This document shows positions 53,901-64,000 of a stretch of DNA of 64,000 nucleotides, one piece after another. The stretch comes from Ptychodera flava (Eukaryota; Hemichordata; Enteropneusta; Ptychoderidae): assembly GCF_041260155.1 (NCBI RefSeq), contig NC_091933.1:24089174-24153173 (forward strand). The letters run 5' to 3'. The position numbers were made by a program, and so were the translations under genes. How positions within the stretch are numbered: position 1 is the first letter of the stretch; each line of letters opens with the position of its first letter. The notes under the pieces were generated by a model. It did not search any database. It was given only the letters and a program-made list of their open reading frames with translations, and had not been told where the DNA came from.

Positions 53901-56900
53901 TGCTCGAAAAGATTAATATCCATTTTTAGACAGTGTCTGTCAATTATATGCCTTTCAAAAATTATGTGGCTTTTTGTGTTCATTGTATATGCGTATAGTA
54001 TGAATGGTTGGAATTCTGAATTTTCAGGTGGTTTCTACTTGTATGCAGATTTTGTTATCAGCCACCCTTTCTTTCATATGTTGATAAGTTATCACCACTC
54101 TTTTTTTGATATGTTAATTATCGCTATTCATAAAAGTGTGGTGATATCTTATCAACAAATGAAAAAGTGTGGCCGATAATATAATCTGCATAAATACAAT
54201 AGGAACCGTGTGAGTTTACGAGAATAAATGCACTGCAAGAACAATAGGTCACATGACCTAGAGTGGTATAAGTATGCACATCTTTATGTCTTTCGTAAAT
54301 ATTCAATTTAGAGGATTCATTACACTTTGAAAATTCATGACTCATTTTCATAAATCAGAGTGCATTCCTATCTCATTACTTGGTGTTGGTGACTAATATC
54401 CATGAAATATGAATAATATTTTCAATATAAGGGACACTACATGTAGCTGTAACTTTCCCTGGTATTTATCTTTGCTTTTGTTCCCCAAAACAAGTATATT
54501 TTCTTATTCTCATGTCACTCTTCGTTTCACTTTCACAGGAATTTCTGATCAGCCATGGCCAATCACCACAGAAAGCAAGTTCAAAAGCAGTGAGAACACC
54601 AGACAGCTTTTCACTGTCATACAAAGGAAAATTATACAGGTTACAATGATAACGGCATTTCTTTGCGTAAATTACATATATCTAGAACTTCAATGCTACA
54701 ATTCAACTATGATTGTCATTGAGCTATTTCAATCTCCATGGAGTAGAAATGTTTCATTATTGCCCACGCCTACTCAATCCTGCATATGTTCATTGTTGGC
54801 AGTTTCTAATCAATTGCTGGACTTTCTAAGCGCAAAAAATCAATTGCCCTTGAATTTTCACCGATTAGAAAGCATAGCTTCAAATCAGATAGGCTTCACA
54901 CATCAATATACACTGACTTTCTGTATAGCCTGTTACTGTCCTAAAATCTCCCTCTCTGTGGGAATAGCATTCTGCAGAGTTTGAACTTGATCTCCATGGT
55001 TTAGAAATGTACCAAATTACTTTAAAGTCCCAGTAGAGTCACTATGAATTTTCCGGTAATCTTCTCTTGATAAAGTTGAATTTATTGTACATTTATTTCA
55101 GTCAATGACAGCTCTGTAACTACAAACATTGATGTTCACAATCACTAACTATGGTACATGTACATCATAGGGGTAACTTTGATTTTGAAAATTACCGTCA
55201 CTCCTCAGTTGTGGGACTAGGGGGGGGAACACAAACAGTGTGGATTGCAAAATCTCATTGAAGATTGGGTGTGTATACTCAACTTCACTAAGTGTGATAA
55301 TATTGACCCATTACCCTTTGAGATACACTGGACTACTGGTAAATTCTGAAGGTACATGTATGATTGAAAGAAATATAGGCTGCTATTAAGGTAAAAGTGA
55401 AATTCTCTCCTCAAAGGTCAATGGAATTTACATGCCCAGATGTTCTACACTTCATAAAATTCACAGCTTTCTATTTTGCTCTAATGAAACATTCACTGAT
55501 TTGGAAGAGTGCTCTGCTGGAAAAATTCGGCATATATTACAACTGAAAGGGCTTGAGGTCTATTATACATTTGCTGATGTGTTGAAAGTATCACCAAATT
55601 ATTAATTTCTTCTTGACTTTCGACTTCAAATGAACAAGCTAAAACTAATTTGTCATTGACATTCAAAATTAAAGTAAAATACTGCAAAGTACTGATAGAA
55701 ACGATCCTTTATAGTCTGTGTACAGTCTTTTTGATGAGCGTTCAACCATATGACGGCTTAAAAAGCTGTACACAGTCCACATTGGCTTTGTCATATACTA
55801 TACAGTATCTCATTACATTGATATAGATAGTTTAGTTGCCTGACAACATATTTTACAGGCTTGAAAGTGGAAATTTAATGAGAGTTTATTGTAATAGACG
55901 AGTATTGCTAGCTTCGGAGTCTTTCACTGATGTGGACTGAGATGGAGAATGTCGCTTGTGAGTGTGATTAGCATCTGTTTAATATGCAGCAGCTGTGGGG
56001 AACCTCACATTACCTCATGACACATACATTCATATGTCCCCATAGACTTGCATATGTAACACATGGACAACAAAAATTTTATAGACGTCATCAATCGTGT
56101 TTCATCGTTGTCATATACTTGCAGCGACACTGACAAACACATAACAAAAATATCGTTCAGAGTTCAATGAAAGTGCAGACGACACTGATGTACGCACATG
56201 CTGTTTCTGAATGAACAAAATGCAGATCTAGACATGAGCATGTTCACCAAATTACGGGCAGCTGGACCACTCTGGGTTGTATTACCCGGTACATAAAATC
56301 ATTGCACTGACATGAGGGAGCTTTCTCCTTATTGTAATAAGATTGTATGAGGTAGTATGATTAACGTGATGTATCACCTGATAAATCCGTATTTTTATTA
56401 CCAAAGTTCTCAGCTGTCATTTCGCCTTGCTACTGTAAATCTCAATATCAAATACAGGTTATGGTAAAATCAGTAATTCTTTGTATCTCACTTGACAGAG
56501 CTGATGTTGTGGCAACATATGATGTGCACTTGGGCTTTTCTTCATGTTTTGCGTAAAATGTTTAGACATTTGTGACCTCAGAATTTTTGCCAAATGCCGA
56601 CTTCTTTGTGGAATGTCCTTTCAAAACTTCACAGTAATATCATTCAAAACAGCCTACAAACATGCATGCAATATACTTATTATTTTTAATTTTTTCACAT
56701 CATTTCACCATATCTGCATGAATGATTTTTTACATTGTAGCATCAATATCAATGAATTTAATGAATGATGGTTGGACTCGACCAAGTGAATAGTATAATG
56801 ACTGTATTATTGTTGTTGTTGTTGTTGTTATTATTAATAAAGTTTGGGACTGCACAGCTTTTAAAAATTTCCATTATCCAAGATAAAATACAGAATTCTA

Positions 56901-59900
56901 AGTGAAGTTCAATGGTAAAACACTTGGCATTGCTGACTTTACAAAGTCTTCAAAGTTGTCAAAGTGGTCCTCGTAAATTACTAACTCTGTAAAAATTCTA
57001 TGATGATTGAGAGATTACCATAGGAAATATTACTGTAACTCTTATCTCGCAAAATTCATATGTCACCATCAGGTCAAGCTGGTTAAAACCAGTGAGGCAT
57101 AAGAGGTCCTTTATGTCACATTTGAACGAAAACTTCAATATTTGAAGGTCCTGAATACCTATATAATATAAATTTGATTTTTACTGACCAAACCTGCAAT
57201 AACATATCAAGCCAAGTTGGTGAAAATACGCATGGTTTTCCTCAACATGCTTTTTACTGACTTGGCACAAGGGAAGATGATACTATCTGGGAGGATTGGG
57301 GTTAATATGGTAATTTTTGGCTTTGATTCTTATGAGACGGATCCTACTTCTAAGCTCTGATGAGGGAATGCAAATTGTCAGTACCATCAATAGCAAGACT
57401 GTGGAACAGTCCATTCTTAACCTCCAGCATTTCTGAACAGCATAAACATCAGACTCAGTAGCCTGTATCTGGCATGGATTTTCACTCAAGCAAGACCAAG
57501 CACAGGTTTTACTCATGTACAGTTGCGTATTTTTAATAGTATACAAATGTACGCCATCTGTGTTTCTGTCAACGTCACTTTATGCAACAGCACTTCTAAA
57601 TGTAACATGATTACAAAATAATGAAACTATACCAGACTTTTTTCTTCGAGTTACCTCCAACCAACCAACGTCCCCACCATGCCACAGGCCTTTTCACAAG
57701 ATACCGCACGGAAATCGTTGCTCTGTATGAAATGGTGCAATCACTTTTTGGAACCCATTTATTTGCTATTTTAGCGTACTTTGTGAGCCCAAATAGTAAT
57801 ATTTGACAGCTACAAAGTATCACATGATATTGCTTTAAACATGAAGATTGTTATACATGCTACAATTCTTCATAACCAATTTACAATGATATTCCTAGAC
57901 TCTGTCAACTGGCAGTAATAGCAAAATACATTGTATTTGCTGCGCTACAAGCAAACCAAGTTATCAAATTCAAATAGTAAAACAAGAGACAGTCATACAG
58001 ACAACTGCAAATAATTTGGTATAAACTCAATTAAAATTAATGACTTTAGGAACTGCTGATTCTATTCCCACACAGGTAAATTATAATCTATTTATCTTGA
58101 AAAGACACGTAGAAAGTATGACCTATTTATCTTGAAAAGACATCGTGGAAAGAACAGCTGGAATGATTATGTGGACCTGAGACATCCATACTCTCTAAAT
58201 ATTTACAAGAACTTCTGACATTTTCATGACAGTGGTGGGGTAAGAACTTTGACATTTATGGTGAGGTCTCTGAAACACTGATGGCAAGGCCTTCCATGAT
58301 TAAATTCCGGTCAAAATCCTGGCAAATGGACGTCACTCTCAGGATTGCCATGGACATGCCAATCAACACACATCAATAGCATATGTACCCTGATTACAAT
58401 GAGCAAACACTGGTGAGAGAAAATATTTTTAATTCAGGCAATCCAATTATGATGGATGTAAAGGGCAATGTGAATATCATCAAGATTATCACCTTTTCCT
58501 GCAGGAATACTTCTCTTCGATAGACCTGACCTTAGATCACGATATTTGAAATTTTCCAAAAGTTAAACAATCACAATACTTATTTATTTATTTATTTATT
58601 TATTTACTTATTTATTCACTAACTCATGAATCAACAGGTTACCCCAATTAAACTGAGGTTCATTTCTGAAATCATATAAAGTACAGTTAAATTCAAAAAA
58701 AGAAAAGGAAATGAAAATCCTGTACCAAATATAAACCTTGTTATACAGACATGATCCATCTGTGATGCGCTGTTTCAATATAAAGTACAGAGACAGATTT
58801 CTGACAAGAAGGGTTGATGGACAGATTAAACTTTGCAACATCTTTGTGATGGTGTTCCCAAACATAGTATACATCTGATAAAATTTAATATACCAGAATT
58901 AGGGAAATACAGAATGGGGAAATGGTTCTATTGCTCTCGCCATGGTTACTTTGCTGGTTGTACAGCGGAACTGTTGGCTGTGAAATAGCTGCATCCAGCC
59001 CTCCTTGTTGCATAGACAAGATCCATCTGTTTGTGATGTTCAATTTCAATATACAGTACACAGATGTCTGATTAGATAGGTGGATTGAAAGATTAAACTT
59101 TGCAACATCTTTGTGGTGATGTATATGTGTGTTTCTTCTCAATACAAATTGTACAAGCTTTGATTAGAATGAACCAGCAAATTGCTGCGGTATATATCAC
59201 AAGGGCCTAAATTGACTCCCAATACTGCAATATGCAGGGTGTTTGTTTGTGTGCTTGTTCAACAGTCTCTCAGAGTGAAGACACACACAAAAAAATTTTG
59301 CAAAGATTTTCTGCTCAGCTCTGAATCGTCTGACTCAAAGTGACGTTAATGACAGTAACCAGCTGGAATGTCAAAGGCTTTATGTTTATGCTAACAGACA
59401 TTGAAGCCCTAACTCTGGCAATTAGTGAGGATCTACCGTCCACACAGTCAGATCTACTGGCCCCAGAGTCAGTACTTGGGTTTCCATTCTCTCTACACAA
59501 ATCTTCCTTTCCTTTCACTAGCCAGCAAAAATTACCCTCAAGATGGTTTACTAGAATATCCTGTCTGGATATGGGCAGTGTTTTATTACAAGGGGAGGTC
59601 AGCCTAGTCCATGTAACCTGACTGCCCCCTGATATTTTACCTGAGCTCCTTTTGATATGATACAGAACAGTTATTTGATAGGGTCGCTGAGATGATACGC
59701 TATTTCAAACTCCACTTACATGCATATAGGTGTGCATGTGCGTGTGTGTGTATTTTCTTCTTAGCAGATTATGTATTTTTTCACACATTTCCATACCTCT
59801 ATCTCAGGTTCAAATTCCTAGAGCATTTGACACGTATGCAAAAAGTACATATTTCATTTCAAAACCAATTGGAGTACCGGTAATCCCCGTCACAAAATAA

Positions 59901-60606
59901 ATCGCTGAAATGACCACGGCCTATTACTCCTGGGAAAATGACTGCATCACATTACCATTGATGTATCAAAACTACTCATTATTTATTCATCAGATAAATC
60001 TAAGCGAGCTCTGTCCTCAAACCACACAAACTGAAAATATGTGGGCACACTGGGCATGCTCAGTTGGCACCTCAGTCAACTACGGAGAGTATATCTTCAC
60101 CCAGTCAGTGCCACTGTATAGTCACAAAGTACATGTATGTAGGTGTGAACCATTACATCGCAGTAGGCATAATCCAGAATGATGTGCAAATTTTTGCCTT
60201 GTTAGATTTGATATATTTTCTTCTGTAGTAGGCAGACCATGCAATCTTTCAACATTCTATCGTAACAGGAGTAAATATGTTATCACCATGTCCATCTGCA
60301 GATGATTTTACCCCAGTTGTGACCACCACCCCGAAATGCATCCTTACTGTGTACTATTCAAACACTGGACAGTACTGGCATAAAACAGCCACCTCACTAT
60401 TCATGTGGAAGCTGATATAAAGTTCCTTGGAAATTCTGGATTGCATACAAACGATAAATTTTCTGAAGATGAAGGATTGGAATTGCCACCACTTACTTGT
60501 TGAGATAGAATGCATTTGCTAGGAGTTGTTGCAAAGTTTCAAAAGTTGTGAGCTGTGGGTCAACACTAAAGCTTCTGTACTCCGGCTGAAGCAATCCCGA
60601 ACATTT
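45995..60606 (-). CDS. TBC1D25: TBC1D25 (OATL1), Rab GTPase-activating protein; 5' end outside window
   Basis: Three exons (60497-60606, 49631-49782, 45995-47913) join in frame and give 726 residues; the first coding exon is beyond 64000. TBC1D25/OATL1 is known as an autophagosome-linked GAP for Rab33B that binds Atg8 proteins. The visible protein has the family's N-terminal ubiquitin-like/PB1-like region (PEYRSFSVDP, then ISYLSRDEKGEEVYLSLLSD), a linker with LIR motifs, the TBC domain (about residues 240-458 of the visible part) and a C-terminal block (GGGNPFMLFLCLTLLLEHRD). The TBC arginine finger (KDVLRTDR, R314) and glutamine finger (YCQG, Q352) are both present, so it should be catalytically active. 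Between TBC and C-terminal block lies a Ser/Pro-rich linker of about 150 residues. Confidence 0.92.
47914..49630 (-). other. TBC1D25 intron (1.7 kb)
   Basis: Bounded by GTAAG at 49630 and an AG at 47914 on the minus strand. It holds no further exon or repeat that I can support. A G-rich short palindrome-like block near 49450-49505 (GGCTTGCAGGGCCAGAAACC, then GCAAGCCCC) could form a hairpin. Confidence 0.7.
49631..49782 (-). CDS. TBC1D25: TBC1D25 internal exon: N-terminal domain, second half
   Basis: A 152-nt exon bounded by ATTTTCAG and GTAAG on the minus strand. It encodes DFTISYLSRDEKGEEVYLSL and then LSDWDVDAAFLSASQPYLQ, a close match to the conserved N-terminal region of TBC1D25. Phases (2 in, 1 out) fit both neighbours. 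Confidence 0.92.
50726..50887. mobile_element. 162-bp palindrome in the TBC1D25 intron
   Basis: A 50-bp arm (50749-50798, starting GTTTACGGTTGTTATCACAA) is perfectly reverse-complemented at 50814-50863 around a 15-bp GC-rich loop. The complementarity continues imperfectly outwards through GGTTATC.../...GATAACC. Probably a small foldback element. Confidence 0.85.
51400..52700. repeat. Nine-unit about 150-bp tandem array
   Basis: The anchor CATATTGGATC (with variants) recurs at 51442, 51594, 51749, 51902, 52052, 52188, 52339, 52489 and 52639, that is about every 150 bp with one 136-bp unit. Units share AACAAAATGGCCGCCTCGCG, GCCATAGTG, CTTTGTGCCAAG and TCTGAGTTATGGTCCAAAGA. Left units are the most diverged and right units the most alike, as if the array grew from the right. 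ORFs here are shadows of the repeat. Confidence 0.9.
52700..52845. mobile_element. Array end: GGAC microsatellite and terminal hairpin (Helitron/HINE-like)
   Basis: After the last unit comes (GGAC)n at about 52751-52786, then a GC-rich hairpin at 52809-52838 (AGTCCCCGCCGGAC pairing with GTCCGCGGGGACT), then AAAAAG. Tandem units plus a microsatellite plus a 3' hairpin is the layout of DINE/HINE-type non-autonomous Helitrons. The 5' terminus was not identified, so the class is an inference. Confidence 0.5.
52866..53090 (+). promoter_or_regulatory. CCAAT-box-rich promoter-like segment
   Basis: TGATTGGCT occurs three times (ATTGG at 52875, 52961 and 53001), and a weaker TTTGGCT lies near 53075. 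There is also a TGACGT CRE-like site and CACGTG near 53028-53045. Three inverted CCAAT boxes in 130 bp directly before an ATG at 53096 suggest an NF-Y-driven promoter for the DUF3504 gene relic that follows. Confidence 0.45.
53096..53790 (+). pseudogene. DUF3504 (Crypton-derived) gene relic
   Basis: An ATG at 53096 begins MDAAQYSDISYYDSDIERF and stops after 31 codons. The next frame continues (EEIAEEEAFTLTK). The frame 53446-53634 then reads LCRFVVEVRRADG, YPSQSLRALCRTILRYL and DLNFMNPNTHIFR, and a third frame continues with IMKIIDRRGIGVDKNK. This is the DUF3504 domain found in QRICH1, ZMYM2 and KIAA1958-type proteins, which is considered to come from Crypton tyrosine recombinases. At least three frame changes within 600 bp show decay. 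It lies antisense in a TBC1D25 intron. Confidence 0.65.
53817..54000. repeat. 90-bp tandem duplication
   Basis: CATTTTTAGACAGTGT begins at 53831 and again at 53921. Each is followed by ATGCCTTTCAAAAATTA and TGGCTTTTTGTGTTCATTGT. Confidence 0.8.
54039..54199. mobile_element. Hairpin MITE-like element
   Basis: The left arm from TTGTATGCAGAT and TTGATAAGTTATCACCAC is mirrored by GTGGTGATATCTTATCAA and ATCTGCATAAATACAA on the right, with about 60-bp imperfect arms. There is no internal gene. Confidence 0.65.
54200..60496 (-). other. Remainder of the 10.7-kb TBC1D25 intron
   Basis: No exon is supported. Simple repeats lie at about 56808-56838 (TTG/TTA) and 58580-58616 (TTTA). A diverged duplication links 58739-58858 and 59005-59122 (shared AGATTAAACTTTGCAACATC, 266 bp apart). 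Confidence 0.6.
60497..60606 (-). CDS. TBC1D25: TBC1D25 exon: N-terminal domain, first half
   Basis: A 110-nt exon between ATTTTTCAG and GTAAGT on the minus strand. It encodes KCSGLLQPEYRSFSVDPQLT and then LQQLLANAFYLN, matching the start of the conserved N-terminal domain of TBC1D25. Its two-base overhang makes an Asn codon with the next exon. Confidence 0.9.
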
Positions 60607-63600
60607 CTGAAAAATAGAAGAACAAGAGAATAATGTATTCCGTCCACAAAATTTGAAAGTTACCTGATTCACAGATAAAGGGACTAATATTTTGTACATA
60701 ACTACAGCTACAGGATACATGTATGTGTAGTCAATTCATTGAAGCTTGCCAAGTGGAAAAGACAGCACTGCTGTGTTTGGTCAATTAATCTTTTTTCTCC
60801 CAAATGGTTATAGTTCACATTTACCAGACTGAATTCTGCCAATTTTTGGTGAACTTATAAATAAAACAATCTTCCAAGAGTTCCATTAGATTCAATATGG
60901 TTCAATGAGACTAACATTCTGAATCATGGTATTTATTTTTGAGATTCTGGTATTTATTTTTGAGACTGTTGTTTTGAACACAAATTTCTCATCTTTATCT
61001 TGCTAAAAAACCACTAAACCAGCACCAAAAAGGATTTCAACCAATTGTTCCTTCATCAACCGGCTAACTTTGTCCTTGCTATTAAAAGGGAATACATGAA
61101 CCAAATTATAGCAATGTCACAAAACAATACTGACACGATTACCTGACAAAATGTCAAGTGTCATGAAATGAAGTCAGCTGATGCAAGCAGTTTATAACAC
61201 CTGAATTGTTTGCTATCTGATCAGCTTCGTTAAATGTAATTACAGCTGACTAAATTAGACCTTGGTCATTGTGGTTTAAAATTAGAATATGGGTAACATT
61301 GATTCGTCAATGATGTTAGGTCAGCGGTGATCCACATCATGAGTTTCAAAAACAGTTCATTTACAGTTGTCGACATTGATGAACATATGCTAGCACACAT
61401 ATCCATCAAGTATTGTTACAAAATATCAGTGGATCATAAATCATTCAGATAGCAGGATGGATGGAAAATAATGAGCTTTGAACATCAGACAATCCACATA
61501 TTAACTATAGCTTAACTACTGTTATAGACAATGCTGTAAACAGTTGTCGATATTTGATCTAAAAAATAAAACCACATTATTGTCTTGGCCTTGTCAGGAT
61601 TTTGGAAATACTTTGAGATAGGACATAAAAGGACTTCCCCGATAATTCATTTGATGCAGAAGAATCTCAAAAAAGTATGGATTTTCATAAAAAACAAACA
61701 GCAGCTCAAATCAGGAGCTCATACAGAATAACTGTTATGCAACAGACAATTTAATGAACAGTAATAGTGTTAAATACTGAAAATGTCAACTGACTGATGG
61801 ATTTTCCTGGAATGAAAGAGTACATACACTTGGCTGTATTGCTGTGACTGACCTTCTGTAGCAACTGTTTATTGCTTTATGATTTTCCTGTCAATGTCCT
61901 GGTAAATATCCTTTTCCAAATTTGAGTATCCCAGTCAATTTATATAACTGTGCTTAGTTTTACAGCATATTGAATGAAACAAGTGTTTTGCAAGATGAAT
62001 TTAATCTGTTATCACATTTATTTTGCTTGGGATAACATTAATGATAAAGGAAGGTATGATTCAATTGTGTTCGTGCCAAGGTCTTTGTACCTGCCTACCT
62101 GACTCATGTCTTGATTCCCATTTTTTCTTTTGTTCTCTGTTAGGCTTGCTAAACACGCTTGCTAAATATTTCCTGTAGGAAACTTAGGTATTCAAGGTTT
62201 GACCCTCCATCCATCATACTACACACATATAGCATAATTGCACAGACACAAATCACTCCTGTTCCAAAATCTTCAAATCCGAAACATGCAGACATTACTC
62301 TGTTAGTTTGTGTGCAGGTGGGTTTGGTTAGGTTGGGGGAAAACATAACAATAATTATACATAAAATGTTTTTTTCTAAACAAGGATTTTGAGAACAGAG
62401 TAAAATATCTTTAAGACCTAACAATCATGTGATATTTACAATACATCTAGTTTAGAGTGATTCATGGGTGTATTATAATGATAGTCTCCTGGAAGTACAT
62501 ATCAATAAATCTTTCCCACGTACAGTATGTTCATACCTTCTTACGAATTTTTCTCATGAATATAAAAAGCCTTACAACACGACAGACTATTCTGATCTGT
62601 TTTTGAAAAAACTCATGGAGTCTGAACACAGTATAATAACTGCAGTTTCATATGGTATTCACCTGTCCATCTGAAGCCCCATCATACATGTGAGTAACAG
62701 CATATGGCTGGTCAACAATACCTGAACACATCTCTGAATTGGCAAAAAGATGAACTACTACAGTGTATACTTGTTAGAATGCTGTATAGCAAATTACTTG
62801 TGTTGTTTTCATGTACATCAATAAAATTAGTCACATATTCACTTAATATGGACTGATGTGAAGAAGTTGAAAGGTTGGTTTGACTTATTAATCTCATGAA
62901 ATTGTACAGAGTGTGACCATTGGAAAATGACTAGGTTGTACGAGGGCAATCACCCTGAAGATTCCTTGAAGATTGTGAATATTCAGAATTACAACCGGGC
63001 AAAGAAAAGCAGAAACTGAACTTTAAGTCAGTTTTGTAACTGGCGTATCCACGTTGCATCTAAACACTTGGAAATTTGGATGGAAAGTTGGGTTGTGTTT
63101 ATTTCCCCATCATCCGGTCTGTAAGGCTTGGTTAGGTCGGCGTCGCATACGGTAGTCTCCCTTACCAAATCATTTTGGTAGGAGGGTCTCTGCCCAAAAC
63201 ACCCTTGGAAGTTGTTATTTTCCTTTCATCCATGAAGAGGGGATTGACCTTCCTTTTGTTTATACCCCCTGCAGGTCTTCTCAAGACCATTACCTCTCCT
63301 ATTGTTTTATCCTGACCAGAATCCTGAGCCAATTTCAAGTGGCAACCTAACCATGAACCCAGCAACGTGAAAACACATTCAACAGTGGAATTTGTTTAGG
63401 TACCTCAAAATTCAAAATCCAAACAACAACCACTGTTAAATTTTCTTCAGAATAACTACATGTACTGTTACTTACAAAATAATTACTTTGCAAGAATGTT
63501 TAGACTAAGCTGGCTACCACCACCATCACCTTTCACTTCCTTTTTACGGGAAACAATAGGGTATGGTTTTACCACTGAGCATCAGACTGAGTTGATCACG

Positions 63601-64000
63601 TGATCCTCAGTATCCTCCCAAACAGGTAACAGATGTACGAAAGGATCACTGCTTATGATAGTTGTATTGTTACTCACATGTTTTTTTTGTCACTGTTAAC
63701 CTTCAATTTAACTGTAATTGATCCCAAGCTCCTTGATTAGAAGTATCCTTTCAAGATTAGATTTGGCAAGGTAATCAATGAGGGACAATGGAAACAATTG
63801 TCAACAGCTGAAATGTACAACTACAAGTGTCACTGACCGGAAACAGCTGCTTTGTGTGACCAGCATTGTTTTTTTGTCAATTTTTGTGTCATTTCATGAG
63901 ACAGTAAAAATAATTTGGCATCTGTATTAAGCATTGAAATGGAGGTCATCATAAAATACCCTTCAGATTCTCTGACTGGCAAAACTGATATTTCTGACAT
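60607..64000 (-). other. TBC1D25 upstream intron, no exon found
   Basis: The first coding exon, needed before the AAA-TGT start of the 60497-60606 exon, was not found here and probably lies beyond the right edge. I see no repeat or other gene with support in this stretch. Confidence 0.5.

Noticed and set aside
59340..59621. Frame beginning MTVTSWNVKG, like a non-LTR endonuclease start
   Set aside because: Only the first few residues resemble it; nothing that follows fits an endonuclease.
63162..63365. Candidate first exon of TBC1D25 on the minus strand
   Set aside because: No donor in the required phase and no resemblance to the expected N-terminus.

Overview
This is AT-rich, intron- and repeat-rich animal DNA. 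It carries spliced genes with GT/AG introns, EGF-like modules, a clear TBC1D25 orthologue, many microsatellites and MITEs, LTR and non-LTR retrotransposon relics, and a Ty3/Gypsy-type element with integrase in front of reverse transcriptase. That pol order was described for deuterostome Gmr1-like elements. An invertebrate deuterostome (hemichordate, echinoderm or lancelet type) is my best guess. The species cannot be fixed from the sequence alone.

Left half (about 1.9-34 kb): a segmentally duplicated gene on the + strand for a small type I membrane protein. Copy A spans 4398-9514 and copy B spans 20962-34020. Each has a signal-peptide exon, two or three EGF-like exons, one transmembrane exon and a long cytoplasmic tail exon whose intact version ends in PPSY (PY) motifs. 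Every internal exon junction is phase 1. Copy A has frameshifts in its EGF2 and transmembrane exons. Copy B is open through five exons, but a 38-bp palindromic insertion puts a stop in the tail ahead of the PY motif. In B the third EGF exon is a duplicate of EGF1 instead of the distinct EGF3 of copy A. I do not recognise the family. Two nearly perfect 570-580 bp palindromes (533-1103 and 17015-17597) bracket copy A. A decayed CR1/L2-like non-LTR retrotransposon (about 12.1-14.7 kb) and other DNA elements lie between the copies.

The 10.4-kb last intron of copy B contains a Gmr1-like LTR retrotransposon on the - strand (24776-about 30975; Gag, PR, IN, RT, RNase H, both LTRs, PBS and PPT recognisable, several frame breaks). 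Next to it is a second, badly decayed Gypsy relic on the + strand (about 30980-33150) carrying two adjacent inverted duplications.

Middle (34-46 kb): no convincing gene. It holds MITE-like and inverted-repeat elements (36790-37003, 37241-37752, and a TTAA-flanked piggyBac-like MITE at 39081-39613) and a 205-bp tandem duplication. The part just below 46 kb is probably the 3' UTR and downstream flank of the next gene.

Right third (46-64 kb): TBC1D25/OATL1, a Rab GAP of autophagosomes, on the - strand. Three coding exons are visible (60497-60606, 49631-49782, 45995-47913). The first coding exon lies beyond the right edge. Its linker holds three LIR-like W-x-x-[LV] motifs exactly 25 residues apart. 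Its 10.7-kb intron hosts a palindromic element, a nine-unit about 150-bp tandem array ending in a GGAC microsatellite and a terminal hairpin, and a decayed DUF3504 (Crypton-derived) gene with several CCAAT boxes in front.
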